From: Monodelphis domestica
Lineage: Eukaryota; Chordata; Mammalia; Didelphimorphia; Didelphidae
DNA: 64,000 nucleotides
Assembly (NCBI RefSeq): GCF_027887165.1
Contig: NC_077228.1
Location: 110,564,086-110,628,085 of the forward strand
Reading direction: 5' to 3'
The notes beneath the pieces were generated by a model. The model was not told the origin of the DNA. It saw only the letters and a program-made list of their open reading frames with translations, and did no database searches. Position numbers and translations under genes: made by a program. This document shows, in pieces, positions 1-12,323 of this stretch. How positions within the stretch are numbered: the stretch's first letter is position 1; the number at the start of each line of letters is the position of its first letter.

Positions 1-290
1 CACTATCCACATCCACAGGAAGAACTGTGGAAATAGAAATACAGAAGAAAAACAACTGCTTCATCACTTGGTTCAATGGGGATATGATTGGGGTACATCC
101 CAATCTAAATGATCACTCTAGTGCAAATATCAATAATATGATAATCGGTTTTGATCAATGACACATGTAAAACGCATTGGAATTGCTCATTGGCTATGGG
201 AGGGGGGAAGGAAGGAGAGGAGGGAAAGAACATGAATCATGTAACCATGGAAAAATATTCTAAATTAATTACAATTTTTTGAATTAAAAA
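1..290 (+). mobile_element. L1 3' end (young marsupial type)
   Basis: It ends with GAACATGAATCATGTAACCA, TGGAAAAATATTCTAAATTA and an A-rich tail. The same end occurs at 42,170-42,330 with few differences. The repeat starts outside the window. Confidence 0.65.
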
Positions 291-429
291 AAAAAAAAGC
301 TTGTTTAGGCAGGACCATTGCCAATTTTTTCCACATATTATCATTGCCTAGCACAGTACCTTGCTATCTGCTGAATGTAGTCAAGAAAAATTGCTCCAAC
401 TACAGCTAAAGCCTATTATACATTTTGAA

Positions 430-960
430 CTGTATGTCCAGTAGCCATGTCCAAAACAGAATGAATGTATCATCTTCCCTCACTCCCAGCCAAATTTGTC
501 TTTCTTAACTTTCCTATTGCTGATGAAGATATAATCATGTCCCCAAACATACAAACTCAGAAACTACACATTTATACCAGGTATCAATGCACCACACCCA
601 ATCCAATCTTTTGCAAAAGTCCTATTTTTTATCTTGTCTTCTCTCAACACTTCCACAACCATGATGAAAGATCTCATTTCCTGGCTCTGATTTTTTCACT
701 GTCTCCAAGCCTAGAATTCTCTCTCTCATCACAATCTCTTGGTTTCCTTGAAATCTTCTCTAAAATTATACCTTCTTGCAAGAAGCCTTTCCCAATCCTC
801 CTTAATTCAAATACCTTCCCACTGAGATTTTCCCTAAAATATCTTTGTGTAGTTATTTACATGTTGTCTTCCTTATTAGATTATAAACTGCCTTGAAAGG
901 CATTGCTTTTGCTTTTGTTTCTTCAGCACTTAAATATATTTGTTGATGATTATAGTAATA
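430..960 (+). mobile_element. L2 LINE fragment
   Basis: It starts with a GTCCAAAACAGAATGAAT phrase (the SKTE motif of L2 ORF2) and continues with CT-rich sequence typical of L2, up to the GAAGCCTTTCC...CTCAGCACTTA 3' region. Strongly diverged. Confidence 0.5.
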
Positions 961-2654
961 GTTACTTATTTCCTTTTTTGAAGATAATCATTTAAATGTA
1001 TGAATTGGTATTTTATGGTATATGCTCAATTTCTTATTATTTGTCAAGTTGTCAAATTTTCTGTTATTTAATAGTAAGACCAGAATTTAAGAATAGTTCG
1101 AAGAACCAAGCAGTGTCAATTGATGCTGTGAATTTTTATCTATAAAGCAAAATAGAAAGTAAAATTATAATAATTTTTTGCATCAAAGTAGTGTTAAGAA
1201 AATAGCATTCTTTCAACCAAAATGTTTTATGCATAAAATATATTTTTCTTTATATGAAGTAAGAGTTCATCTAGTCCAATTTCCTCACTTTACATATTAT
1301 AAAAATTTATTTGTTATTATTTCACAGCCTCAAACATTAAATATAAACCGTTAATTCTAACTAATTTCTATTGAGGCACATTTCTCATGTCCCTTACATT
1401 CTCTCTTCCTAATATTTTCCTTTTTTTCTAGGAACCTCTTGGCTATTTTCTCTCAAAATATTAGTGAAAAAAAATGCCAAGTCAAACTTTATTTTAATAA
1501 CAATAATCATGATATATGGTAAATTAGAATAAAAATGATAAAATTGCCCAATACAACCAACCTAAAAAAGACATCTACATGAACCCTCTCCAAGCCCTAG
1601 AAAGGGTATAGGACAATATATAGAAAGGCTAGAACTAAAACCTGGATTGCAGAGCTTAAATACTTCCTAAAAATATAATTTAAAAAACTAAATTGAATTC
1701 AATCATTTTTATATAAAATGCTTTGGCTGAGTTTCCTTAAAATAAGTTGTGATCCGAGCCAATGTCTATGTATAAGAAATGTATTCAATATTGACAATGG
1801 CTCATCAAAATACTGTTTAAGTAATATCTGCTAGCCTCTCTTAATTCCTCTAGACACTCATTAAGTAGCACTTGACATCTATGAAAGTTGCAATCATTAC
1901 CTTCAAAATGAATTTTTTCTTCCCACAAGGAAAATTAAAAACATTGAACATGCCAGACGTTCACTGCAATTTAATAAATAAAAATTACAAAATATCAAAA
2001 TGTTCTAACATTAAGTTGCCCTATGGCTTTTTTTTAAATTTTAAAAATTACTAATTTGAGCTAAGTGCACATCAAGGGAGAAAATGCCCATTTTTTAAAG
2101 GATCAGACTACGGCCCTGAATAACTAGTATTTTTCTATATAATAAAATTTGTACTTAAATGGTAATTGGCTTCAAAGCATTTCTTTTTTTGTATATATGT
2201 TGCTTTTAAAGAAAGCAATGATAAAAGGAGGTTGGGAGAAGAATACAAACATGAGGAAATGTCATACTAAATAACCTTGGTATGAATCTTTCAAATAGCT
2301 TCTAAGATTTTGAACTATATTAGAGTATTAGTGTGTCACTCATATTTGAAGATAGCTATAGACCATGAATGTTCAACATAATAAATTCCATTACAGTACC
2401 TTAAATTTGCAAGCTTCAATAAATTTCCCTTTTCTTTGGCCTTTATTTGGATAGTCTCAAAAGGCAGATAATTTCAAAGTTATAGCAAAAGGTCCCTTAT
2501 AACTTTAAGCCCTTAAGTCCAAGGGGAACAGCTAAAACTGCTAAGTCTGGCAGACCTGTGATGCTTGTGATGTTACATTATAAAGGAAAGGACAAATAGG
2601 TTGTCGGTGCTCCTTTAATAAGGCTTCTTTTTCATTCCAAGAGCACCACACTGC

Positions 2655-2790
2655 CAGTCCTAAGACTAGGACTCTTTTCTGGTCCAAGCAAATCATGGAA
2701 CTACTCTACTTTAGCTTCCTCATTTGTTAAACAGATTAATACCATTTTTATCTCAGAGTTTTTTGAATGTGAAATCGGATAAAGAATTTA
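2655..2790 (+). mobile_element. MIR-type SINE fragment
   Basis: CTTCCTCATTTGTTAAACAG matches the MIR core. Diverged. Confidence 0.5.
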
Positions 2791-2884
2791 AAACAGAATT
2801 TTAAAATGCTAAATAAAACAAACTAAACTATTCCTAAGTCTTGACATTTAGGAAACATAGTGAGAAAAGATTAGCCTATAAAAT

Positions 2885-3030
2885 TTAGACTGTTGTCCAA
2901 ATTCTACTGCCAATCAGTTCTGTGAACATAGGCAACTCCACAACCTTCCTGGGCTTCAGTCTCCTCTTATGTAAGAGTAGGGGTTTAGTCTAGATGAGTC
3001 TGAAGATTCTACAACCTGTATATGAATGCA
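2885..3030 (+). mobile_element. MIR/THER1-type SINE fragment
   Basis: CTTCAGTCTCCTC...GTAAGAGTAGGGGTTTAG, the core plus the 'TAGATGAGTCTGAAGATTC' end. Confidence 0.55.
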
Positions 3031-3368
3031 AAAGGCACTTAAAAAGGCCCACTGGGTGCAAGGTACTATGTAAGCTAGTATAGGACCTAACACTAGTCTT
3101 TGTGAGGTACTCAAGACTTCTTAAAAATGTATAATACACAGGTATCAAAAAAACAACAACAAAAAACCATATTGGCTAATAATATAACAAGCTATATGGT
3201 TCCAAACCCCAAAGCATTCAGAATTAACTGCAACAAAATACTTTCTACCCAAGTACATAAAGGCAGAGTAGTGTTGGGCCTAGAGTTGGAAAGATGTGAG
3301 TTCATATGCAGTCTCAGACACTTACTAGTTGTGTGACCTTGGACAAGTCACTTAACTTGTTTGTCTAG

Positions 3369-3560
3369 GAGGCAGCTAGTAGTTTAGTTTGTGGAGCACT
3401 GGATCCAGAGTCTGACTAAAAATTTGACATCAAGGCACTAACTGTTCTACCCTGGGCAAGTCATTTAACTTGTTCGCCTTAATTCACTAGAGAAGAAAAT
3501 GGCAAACCACTGTAGTATCCTTGCCAAGAAAACCCCATGGGCTGAAGAACAACTCTTGAT
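3369..3560 (+). mobile_element. tRNA-derived SINE with RTE-like tail (type B)
   Basis: Type B copies have a similar tRNA-like head but continue into GGAAATGGCAAACCACT, CCAAGAAAACCCC and a BovB-like AGTC-GACA-GACTGAACAAC end. This copy is old and partly lost. Confidence 0.65.
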
Positions 3561-3591
3561 CAACAATCAATGAAAGCTAGAGAACATTATT

Positions 3592-3769
3592 TTATTTTTT
3601 TAACCTTTACTTTTTATCTTAATATCAATTCTAAGGCAGAAGAGTGGCAAGGACTAGGCAACTGGAGCTAAGCAGTTTGCCATGGGTCACATAGGGAGGA
3701 AGTATCTGAGACCACATTTGAACCCAATTTCTGACCTGGATCTGTCCACTGAGCCACCTTGCTGCCCCA
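3592..3769 (-). mobile_element. tRNA-derived marsupial SINE (type A)
   Basis: Reverse copy with the GCTTAGCCCTT/GGCAGAAGAGTGG body and a GGGGCAG head at the right end. Clearly diverged. Confidence 0.8.
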
Positions 3770-3875
3770 ACACTTCTTTATAAACAACAGAGAAGTCAAG
3801 AAATTAGTAAGGCTTAATATCTAAATGAAAAACGAAAAACCACTGAATTTATCACATCTTATAGTGACACCAGTT

Positions 3876-4074
3876 CTTTTTTTTAAAAAACCCTTACCTT
3901 CTGCCTTAGAATCAATACTATGTACTAGACAGAAGAGTGGTAAGGGCTAGGCAATGGGGGTTAAGTGACTTGCCCAGAGTAACATAGCTAGGAAGTGTCT
4001 GAGGTCACATTTGAACCCAGGACTTCCCATCTCTAGACCTGGCTTTCAATCCACTGAGCTACCCAGCTGCCCCC
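3876..4074 (-). mobile_element. tRNA-derived marsupial SINE (type A)
   Basis: Full-length reverse copy. The flanks TGACACCAGTTCT and TGATACCACTTCT look like a decayed target duplication. Confidence 0.9.
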
Positions 4075-4905
4075 TAATGATACCACTTCTAAGATTTTAA
4101 TAAAGGAGAGGGAATCACTAATTCCATATTATCTGGTTTTGCAATACAGGGTTTTGTCATAATAAAAGATTTATTTTTACCTAATGAGAACAAAGTTGTC
4201 AATGTTCTTCAATCCTGAGCAAAATTAAACTTACCTATCTGCTCTCTGGCTAATTATACCTTAAAAGGAAAAGTCTTCTTTGGGGAGACAAGGCTCTTTT
4301 TTAGGAGAAAGAAAACTGAGAACACTCTACCTCTCAGTGTGTCATAACTTCTAGACATTTACAAAAAAAAAATGAAGTATTGAGTCTTTAACCTCTAAAG
4401 TCTTGTCTTTTATTGAGTGATTTTTAAATTTATTAAATTGAAGGTGACACACTAAAAAAAAAAATCCAAATGTCAATATAAATAAGCCTGTTAAAAGCTC
4501 AGCTAAGGCCAAATAAAATTATTTACATCTGTATTACACATAAGGAAAAACTGATGTAGGCATTACCTATACCTAGAGATATCTGAAGTTTAAGCTGGAC
4601 TCTGTATATTTATCCTCATGTGATAGAAGCAAAATCCAATTTCTTGAGGGATAAAGTTCTGTTCTGGTTTCAATATCTAAATTTGGGAGAAAAAAATAAA
4701 CCCCAGCAGGTAAGAATAAGAAATAGTGGCAAAAAACAGTTAAATTACTTAGGAATACAAAATCTAAATTCCATAAGCAAATAGAGATCATTTGAAACTG
4801 TAGTAAATGCTTCCTGGACCTAACAAAATAGAAAACCCAACTAAAACAAATATCAGCTGTTCTATCAAAGATACTGTTTGATTTGGATTATCAAACTGTA
4901 TCTTG

Positions 4906-5090
4906 GAACAACTAAATGGTTCAGGTGGATAGAGCAGTAGGCTCAGAGAAGGGAAGACTTGAGTTCAAATCTGACCTCATGACACTTCCTAGCTGTGTGA
5001 CCCAAGGCAAGTCTTAACCCCAAATTCGTAGATCTTGCTACTCTTCTGTCTTAGTATTGATATTAAGACAGAAAAGAAGGATTCAAAAAA
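4906..5090 (+). mobile_element. tRNA-derived marsupial SINE (type A)
   Basis: Forward copy with B-box GAGTTCAAATC and an A-rich tail. Diverged head. Confidence 0.8.
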
Positions 5091-6609
5091 AAAATCTTGC
5101 ATTTGATAGTAGGCAGGACAATTTAGTAGGAATTGCATTTCATTTTTCTTCACCCAGATCATCAGCATCAAAAAAGGGGAGGAGGGTCTAGGAAGTAAAG
5201 AGAAGAGCACTGATAAATTAATATTAATAACATTCCCTCTCCTACCCTCTAATGTCATTCAATACTAAGGCCTAAAAGTATTTGCTACCATCTTTTGGAA
5301 ATGCTGTTTTTCTGATTGGGGAGGAAGGGGTCCAATGATGACACAGATGGGACACCAGAATGGTAGTGTTGAAATAAAACCTATTCTTGTCACTACTTGG
5401 GACACAAAGGGTCTTTCTTCATAACATTTTGAATAAGAATTGGCAAGCAGCAGGAACAGACACGGGCCCTTCTCACTATACAAAAAACTTGACTGAAAAA
5501 CCAATTCCCTACTTAAAACTGTCAGCAACTGAAGATCAAGCTTTCAATTCCACCCTCTCCTCTTTAGGCTCCCATCAGGTTTAAAAAGCCACTCCCTCTC
5601 CAAAAGTGGCACAGCCCCACAAAGTGACATGGGTCGATAAGGGCGATTCTACCATCTACTGGAGAACAGTAATCTCGCTGAAATTCTGGGAATGCGTGGG
5701 GCCTGATGGGTTACTGAGTTTACCAGCTCCCAAGCTATTCGGGGAAAGGGGGCGGGACCGATTCCGACACATGCTCACCTCTGGGGAGGGGGAGGGGAGG
5801 AGCAGAGGGAGTGGAGACCAGGGTGAAGCTCGGCCTAAGCTTCTCTCCGCCAAAAAGCAGGAGTCAGAGACTAAGGGGACGGCCCATGGACGGGGAAGTG
5901 ACCATTCTGGGCCGCGCCTCCCGCCCTGGGCTGTCATTTCGGGGCCAGGAAGAAAACGCAGATTGGGTCCCTCCCACCCCCGCCCCCACGCGGTGGGCGG
6001 GGCCCGCCTGCGAGCTCGGAGGTGGGGCGGGGGGGGGGTGACAAGCCAAGGCGACGCCCCCACAGCTAAAGACGAACCCCCCCCACGCGTGTAGTGGGGG
6101 GAGACAACAGAAGCAGAACGTCGGTGGGGGTGAGGGGGCGAAGAAAGGCTTCAGTGGTCATACTCCTGCCTTCTTCCCCTCCGGGCTCCAGGGCAGGGAC
6201 CCAAAGGGGTGGGGCTGGACGGGGAGCTAGCTTCCTACTCCCGCCCCCCCCAACCCCATCTTCCTCAGGGCTCGGCACTCCGAGCAATTCATCCCACACT
6301 TCGACAGCGGCGGGGCGGCTACGCTCGCTCGCTGCCTGGCTCGCTCGCGCAATGGGGCCCCCGCCCCTCCAAGCCGCAGGAGAAGCGACGACTCGTGCCG
6401 CGCGAGACAGAGGCGGGAGGGGTAGAGGCTGGGGCACGCGCGTGCGCGCCACCGCCTCCTTCCCCCACGGGTTTCGCTGCGCGCCCGCCAGCCCGATCTT
6501 CCCCCCCTCCCACTGCCCCTCCCCCACGCAGAGGAGCGCGCCTGCCCCCGGAGAAGCGGCCGCGCGCAGCATGAAAGCGGCCCAGCTCTAACCGGCAAGA
6601 CACCCCCCC

Positions 6610-6619
6610 TATATATATA
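6610..6619. promoter_or_regulatory. TATA-like (TA)5 tract inside the CpG island
   Basis: The sequence is TATATATATA, flanked by C-rich DNA, 117 bp inside NUCKS1 relative to the start codon. It is nearly palindromic, so it could position initiation on either strand. No transcript is implied by the sequence alone. Confidence 0.3.
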
Positions 6620-6721
6620 CGCCCCCGCCCCAAGTCCACCTTCTTCCTCCTCTTCCTTTTACCTTCCCCACCATCACTACCGCACCCAGGCTTCCACAAC
6701 GGCCTCTACCTCCCCACTGAC

Positions 6722-6738
6722 CTGACGGGCCGGGACAT
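6722..6738 (-). CDS. NUCKS1: NUCKS1 coding exon 1 (partial gene)
   Basis: The minus strand reads ATG TCC CGG CCC GTC AG followed by GTCAGT, a good splice donor. It encodes M-S-R-P-V plus the first two bases of an Arg codon. Human NUCKS1 begins MSRPVRNRK and has the same 17-nt coding part of exon 1 with the same phase. The start has A at -3, a fair Kozak context. NUCKS1 is a small, disordered, highly phosphorylated nuclear DNA-binding protein active in chromatin, transcription and homologous-recombination repair. The exon lies in a CpG island and in the position and orientation expected relative to RAB29, which is what makes so short a match convincing. Exon 2 (NRKVVDYSQF...) was looked for in 1-6721 and not seen, so it should lie beyond the left edge. 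Confidence 0.82.
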
Positions 6739-7215
6739 GTTCGCAGTCGAAACCGGACCTCCAGCGAAGCCGAGACCAGGCCCCCCCCCCACCCCGCGCG
6801 CTCGGCGCCCCTCCCCCCCCGAGCTGCTTTGGCTGCCGAGGCCCGGGCTGCTAGCTTCTCAGGCTTCGCAGCTACAGGATCGAGGCCCCCGGGATCTGCC
6901 GAGCCCCCCGTTCCCCCGTCTCTTCAAAATGGATGAATCAAACCAGCCGAAAATGCGCCAAAGCTGCCGTGCAACCTACCCCGCTAGGCCTCCCTTGCCC
7001 CGCCCCCTTCCCTCCCACCCATTGGAGGCACCCACCCGAGATGGCTCGCTTGTTGGGCCGTTTGAATCATCACGGTGCTTTGGCTCCGCCTATCCTCCCC
7101 AATAGGCTCCGCCCTTTCCAAGAGGAGGGGGGGCCGGTTTCCCGAAGTTACTGTGAGAGCGCACGGCCGCAAAACAAAAATGGACGCCGCCTGGCCGCGG
7201 CCCCCACTCATTAGC

Positions 7216-8150
7216 AGCAGATTCGCCGTTAGCTAGGCCCTGAAGCGACTGACGAAGAGAATTTACGTGGCATTTAAGGTGACATAAGTTGCTTAAATTC
7301 AGGCTCATTTCCTCTCTACTTCAGTGGTCCTGATGCTTTACAAGGCCTGAGTCCTGTGATAGGGGCAGCAGATTCGTCAACAAGAGGCTGGTTCAGAATT
7401 GGAGGGAAATTTCTATAGGTTCAAAAAAATTGACCTTAAATACACAAGCCCCTCCCCTGGCTTCAGCCCCACCCCCCAAGAGACTCATAACTCTCCTGGA
7501 ATTGGAGAGACCTCGTCGTGATCAGAAACCATTCTTCCCTGCTACGTTTGCGGGCCTTTTTACTAGGAAATCTATTTATCAGCCTCGGACTCAGTCTGGG
7601 CCTTGGGGAGCTCCTGGCCGAGTGTCACACCAAGAGGTAGTCGAGGTAGTCAGTGGTCGATAAGCAGTTCAATAAAGGCACCTCTAGTTCAGGCCTCCAA
7701 AGCCTTCTTCATCAATCAAGCTGTATTAAGTGCCTATTGAGTCAAGCACTGTATGAGGCTCTAGGAAAATCTTTTTTTTCTTTTCTGGACTAGATCTTTT
7801 ATTACATTGATTTAAGATCTCAGAGATACGGTCTGGATTGGGTTAAGTGACTTATCCAGTGTTAGCAGTGAGCTTTGAACACAGGTCTTTTTGACTCCAA
7901 GACAAAGACCAACATGAAATTGGTTCTGCCTTCAGGAAGATTACATTAGAATGGATCTGGTTTGTTGTTTGTTTTTTTACATTACTCATTATTGAATGTG
8001 AAACAGTAAGTTCAAGTAAATCCTCAAAAGGACAGATACCCCAATGTTTGTTTTATGTCAGTGTAGTACCCTCTCTGGGGCTAATTTCCCACCTTTCCTA
8101 ACCTCAATTCCCTACCTGCCCCTACCTCTCTACTGGCCTCCACTCTTGAA
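7216..8150. other. Unannotated intergenic stretch
   Basis: Upstream flank of NUCKS1. A weak MIR-like antisense trace lies at 7840-7905, otherwise nothing I recognise. Confidence 0.5.
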
Positions 8151-8262
8151 TTTCCAACTTCCTTTCAGGTAACTTTAACCAGATGTCCAGTAGACAATTT
8201 AAATTCAACATGTCCAAAACTGAATTCATTATCTTTTCCCCCTAAACCATAATTTAGCAGAG
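8150..8262 (+). mobile_element. L2 LINE fragment
   Basis: A short match encoding LKFNMSKTEFIIFSP, the conserved L2 ORF2 segment after the polymerase box. Confidence 0.55.
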
Positions 8263-8278
8263 AAATAGCCTGGGCTAT

Positions 8279-8463
8279 TTTTTTAAACCCTTACCTTCCA
8301 TATTACAATCAATACTGAGTATTGGTTCCAAGGCAGAAGAGTGGTAAGGGCTAGGCAATGGGGATTAAGTGACTTGCCCAGATAGAAAGTGTCTGAGGCT
8401 CAGTTTGGACTCATTTGAACTCAGGGCCCTGGGCCTGGCTCTCAATCCACTGACCTACCTCTC
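8279..8463 (-). mobile_element. tRNA-derived marsupial SINE (type A)
   Basis: Reverse copy, T-run at left, with a small internal deletion near the CACACAGCT segment. Confidence 0.85.
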
Positions 8464-9524
8464 AGTCTCCACCCATGCTATTCTTGATAGGCTACATCCC
8501 TATCACAGGTAGCTTCTAAGTAATCATTCAGGGAAATATTTTTTTGAAGCATTAATGTTCCTCTCCCTTGAAAAACCCTAATTAATTTCCATATGGATAA
8601 TCCAGAGGGAAAGGAAAAACAAACTACGGATAGCCGGGCCTCTTCTATAGGCAAATGTCATTCTATTTCCAAGCTGCCTGGCTGACTATATTACAGTCCA
8701 TGCTACTGGCAGAGAGCCAATGCAGAGGTTGAAGCAGTACAGTGAGAAGCACAGTTTGAGATGGTTTTATTGGAACAATTAGCAATTATTTGAGAGAGCA
8801 CTGTTATTTAGGACTACCGTAATGAGGCAAAGGAATTACTTTGCTCAGTTATGAGATGAGTTGGTACCTGGCATAGTCAGCATCCCTAGGGCAGATAAAA
8901 ACATCAGCATAGGCATTCATAATCCTCACCAGTGCCTACTGTTAAGGGCAAGCAAAAAAAAAAATTGTGAGCATTATAAAGCGGAAGGAATGTGAGAGGA
9001 AGAGATCTAGACTAAAGGGGAGTGTTCATGATAAAACATTCCCTAGGGTACAGTGGAAGGACAAGCCAAAGCTTGGGAGGACTAGGGGTAAGGTGAGTAG
9101 GGTGAGAGTATGAGGTATAACAGAGCAAAGGCTGTGCTTATCTAAGTAGACATGTCCTGAACCACAAGGATTAGGGAACTAAGAAGTAAGAGTTTGCTAT
9201 GTATAGGGCCAACAGTTCTTCAAGGTCTTCCCATTGAGAATTACAGAGGGTGGAGTAAATTTGGACATTATATACAAGTGGGCTAGATGGAGTTAGAAAT
9301 TTTCAGTCAATATTTGGGTCAGAAAATATTTGCTTAGTGACTGGTCCCAAAGGCTTGGACTGAACCTACAAGTGACAACAGTTCCATGGCCTTCTTAAAC
9401 CATGGAGAGGGACAGGAACAACATAAGAATTTTTGAAAATGACAGTTCATGGGGCTGCATGATCAAAGAGATGAACACTCAGAAGTCAGAGGTTCATAGT
9501 TCCATACCATGTAGGAATTCCAGA
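8464..9524. other. Unannotated intergenic stretch
   Basis: No ORF, RNA gene or repeat that I can support. Confidence 0.5.
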
Positions 9525-9665
9525 GGCTATCAAGGCCACCCTTATTTTATGGACGAAGAAGCTGAGGATCAGAGGAGCTATATGTCTTGCCCAGGACTGA
9601 AGAGGTAATAAGTAGCAGAGGAAGGATTTGATCTCTGACCTCAGAGCCAGTACCTTTGTCACTAT
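9525..9665 (-). mobile_element. MIR-type SINE fragment
   Basis: GAAGAAGCTGAGGATCAGAG and TCTTGCCCAGGACTGAAGAG are the antisense MIR core. Confidence 0.6.
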
Positions 9666-9769
9666 ACTATGGAAAAGGCCTTCTTTAGTCCAGAGAAGAT
9701 GCCCTTGCCTTCATCTTGATGGTGCTTTAGAGGTGGAGGGTAATGGTATGGGATTAGGTCAGTCAACAA

Positions 9770-11800
9770 CAGTAAATCAACCAACATTTTAAGTACTTAT
9801 GTGTCAGACACCGTATTCTATACTGGAAAAAGGACAAAAATAAAAAAAAATATTTGCACCTTTTAAGAACATACATTCTAGTTTAGCATGAAAATAACTA
9901 GGTACATACAGGATATATAAAGAGTAAATGGAAGGTATTCTGATATAATAGTCAACAGGGTATATGTGCAAAACTCTGGGGATACAAAAGGAGCCAAAAG
10001 ACTTTATCTGCCCTCAAAGAGCTCATGCTTTAATAGAGACTACAATAAATAATACAAACAAGCTATATGCAGGATAAATAAAGAACAGAGGGAAGGCACT
10101 AAAATTTAGAGGCTTTGGGAAAGACTTGCTTGTAGAAAGTGGGATTTTAGATGGGACTTGAAGAAAGCCAGGGAAACCAGTGGATAGAGGTGAGAGCATT
10201 GCAGGAAGAAAGGACAGCCAGAGAAAATGCCCAGAGCTGAGGATCTGCAAGAAAGCTGGATTGAAAAGTTCATGCTATAAAATAAGGTATAAGAAGATTA
10301 GAAAGATGAAGGAGGAGAGGAAGAGTACTAGATAATGAAGACTGTTAAACATTATCTGAGGATTTTGTATTTGATCCTGAAGGTAATGGGGAGCCACTTG
10401 AGTTTATGGAGTAAGGGTGTGACAGGGTCCAACCTTCACTTTAGGAAAATCACTTTACTGACTGAAGGGAAAGTGAATTGAAGTGAGAAGAGACTTGTGG
10501 CAGACAGACCCACCAGCAATGGGATGCTAATAGTATCAGAGGAGAAAAGAGGACATATTCAAGAGATGTTGCAAAGGTGACATCAATAAACCTTGTTGGT
10601 AGATTGGATGTGGAGAGTAAGAAATAGTATGGAATTGAGGATGACACCTAAGTGAGGGTATAGTGGACTAGAAGGATTATATTGTCCCTACAATAATAAG
10701 GAACTTGGAATGAGAAGAGAGTTTGTTGGGGAAGAATAAGTTTAGTTTTAGACCTGTTGAAGTTAAGATGTCTACTGGATATCTACTTCAAGATATCTGA
10801 AAGGCAGTTCAAAATGGGAGAATAGAGGTCCAAAAAGAGAGGGTGGGGTGGGATAGGTAAATTTGAAAATCAATACTACAGGAATAGTAATCAAACTCAT
10901 AGGAACTGATGAGATCACCAACAAAGTAACTTAAAGGGAAAAGAGAAAAGGGCCTAGAATAGAGCCCTGTGGAATGACTACAATTAGGGAATCTGACCTA
11001 GATGAAGATTCAACAAAGAAAACTGAGTTTTTTGATAGGTGGAAAACTAGAAGAGAGTAGTGTACCAAAAGCCTAGAGAGAAGAGAGAATGAAAGAGAAG
11101 AGGGTGATCTACCTAGCATCAAAGGCCACAAAGAGGTCAAGAATAACGATTGAGAAAATTTGGCCATTGGATTTGGCAGTTGGACACCACTGGTAACTTT
11201 GAAGAGAGCAATCTTAGTGGAATGGTGAGGCTAGAAGCCAGATTATAGGAGATTAAAAAAAAAAGAGAAAAAGGGGGAGCATCTATTGAAATGGCCTTCT
11301 CAAGGATATTAGCCACAAAGGGCAGAAGAGATAAAGGATATTAGTGGGAATAAAGGATCAAACGAGGGTTTTTTGAGGATGAGGAAGACATGGGCATGTT
11401 TGTAGGCAGTATAGAAGGAGCCAATAGACAGGGAGAGGTTGAAGATAAATGAGAGAGGGAATAACGGAGTAATTTGTTGGAGGAGACTGGAGGGTATGCC
11501 TCTTCATGTGAGATGAGGTAAAGGAGGAGATAATAGCAGAAGGCATCTGAGTGATATGAAATGAGGAAGAGAGAAGATGAATCAGAGCATGGAAAATGGC
11601 CTCAAATTTTTCTGTAAAATATAAGGCAAGGTTCTCAGCTGAGAAGGTGGTAGGGGTGGAGAGCCATGGCAGATTTAAGGGGAATGAAAAGTTTTGGAAG
11701 AGCATTGATAGAGTAGCATAGTGAGTTAATAAGAATGGTGAAGATTTGCCTAGTAGCAATGAGGACCCAGTTGAGTATGTATAACAAATTTGTAGTGGGC
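9770..11800 (-). mobile_element. Long L2-type LINE copy
   Basis: On the minus strand it contains PQGSILGPFLFSL (about 10935-10980, polymerase motif), YHLYADD-like and MSKTE-like remnants and the C-terminal block of L2/CR1 ORF2 from about 10,650 leftwards. It ends near 9960-10,050 with the common TTGAGGGCAGATAAAGTCTT type 3' region. A second 3'-end copy seems to begin at 9770. Many stops. Confidence 0.65.
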
Positions 11801-11869
11801 CTAGTCAGAATGGGTTGCGAGGTTTTCTTTACCTTTGTTTGACTATATATATGTAGAAATGAAGGTGGC

Positions 11870-12323
11870 AGATAATGCAATGAAAGGGAATGCATCAGCA
11901 TCTGGGGGAACTGGGAAAAACTTCCTATAGAAGATGGGCTTTGAGCTGAGTCTTCAAAAAAGCCAAGAAAAACAAAAAGCACAGATAAGAAAGCAGAGCA
12001 TTCCAAAGATGGGGAACAGCCAGTTCAAGGACATAGGACCTTGAAGTATCATATTCAAGAATTACAAGTAGGCAGTGCAACTGGATTATAAAGCTCATGG
12101 ATGGCAGATAGTGTAAGAAGACCAGAAGGGTATAAAAAAGTTGTATAAGTAGGTGATGAAAGGTTTTACATGCCAAATAGGAGTTTATATTTAATTCTGG
12201 AAGTGAACAGGGGGAGGCAACATGGTCAGGCCTATGCTTAGAAAATAATCTTTGGCAGCTAAATGAAGGATAGGTTGGATCTGGAAGAGACAAGGAAAGG
12301 ACCCAAGTTAAAAGATCATTCTA
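11870..12323 (-). mobile_element. Second L2-type LINE copy, left part
   Basis: On the minus strand it encodes LAVPHLWNALLSYLCFLFFL and AFLKTQLKAHLL, the C-terminal end of L2 ORF2. The SINE at 12324-12530 interrupts it and it resumes at 12531-12660. Confidence 0.65.

Larger units (their letters stand above)
1..6721 (-). other. NUCKS1: NUCKS1 intron 1 (5' part)
   Basis: This is inferred as intron because it follows the exon-1 donor at 6721/6720 and contains no recognisable NUCKS1 coding exon. From about 960 to 2650 and from 4075 to 4900 it is AT-rich sequence in which I recognise nothing. The rest is L1, L2, MIR and SINE debris listed separately. From about 5690 rightwards it becomes CpG-rich. 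Confidence 0.6.
5690..7215. promoter_or_regulatory. NUCKS1: NUCKS1 CpG island and promoter
   Basis: GC content and CpG frequency rise sharply here against AT-rich flanks. The island covers coding exon 1, its 5' UTR and the start of intron 1. Upstream of the ATG (higher coordinates on this strand) are a CCAAT box read on the minus strand at 7021-7025, one on the plus strand at 7099-7103, and GC boxes at about 6997-7006 and 7109-7114. The transcription start was not determined, but the spacing suggests it lies between about 6800 and 7100. Several long ORFs in this segment are by-products of GC richness. Confidence 0.75.

Noticed and set aside
1-6721. Search for NUCKS1 exon 2 (NRKVVDYSQFQESDD)
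   Set aside because: No matching stretch was seen on the minus strand, so it is taken to lie outside the window.
5606-7214. Many ORFs of 70-168 codons on both strands
   Set aside because: They overlap each other in a CpG island where stops are rare. No family resemblance, and the real coding part is NUCKS1 exon 1.
9402-12293. Minus-strand ORFs of up to 133 codons
   Set aside because: They are frame pieces of decayed L2 ORF2 (PQGSILGPFLFSL, LAVPHLWNALL), not host genes.
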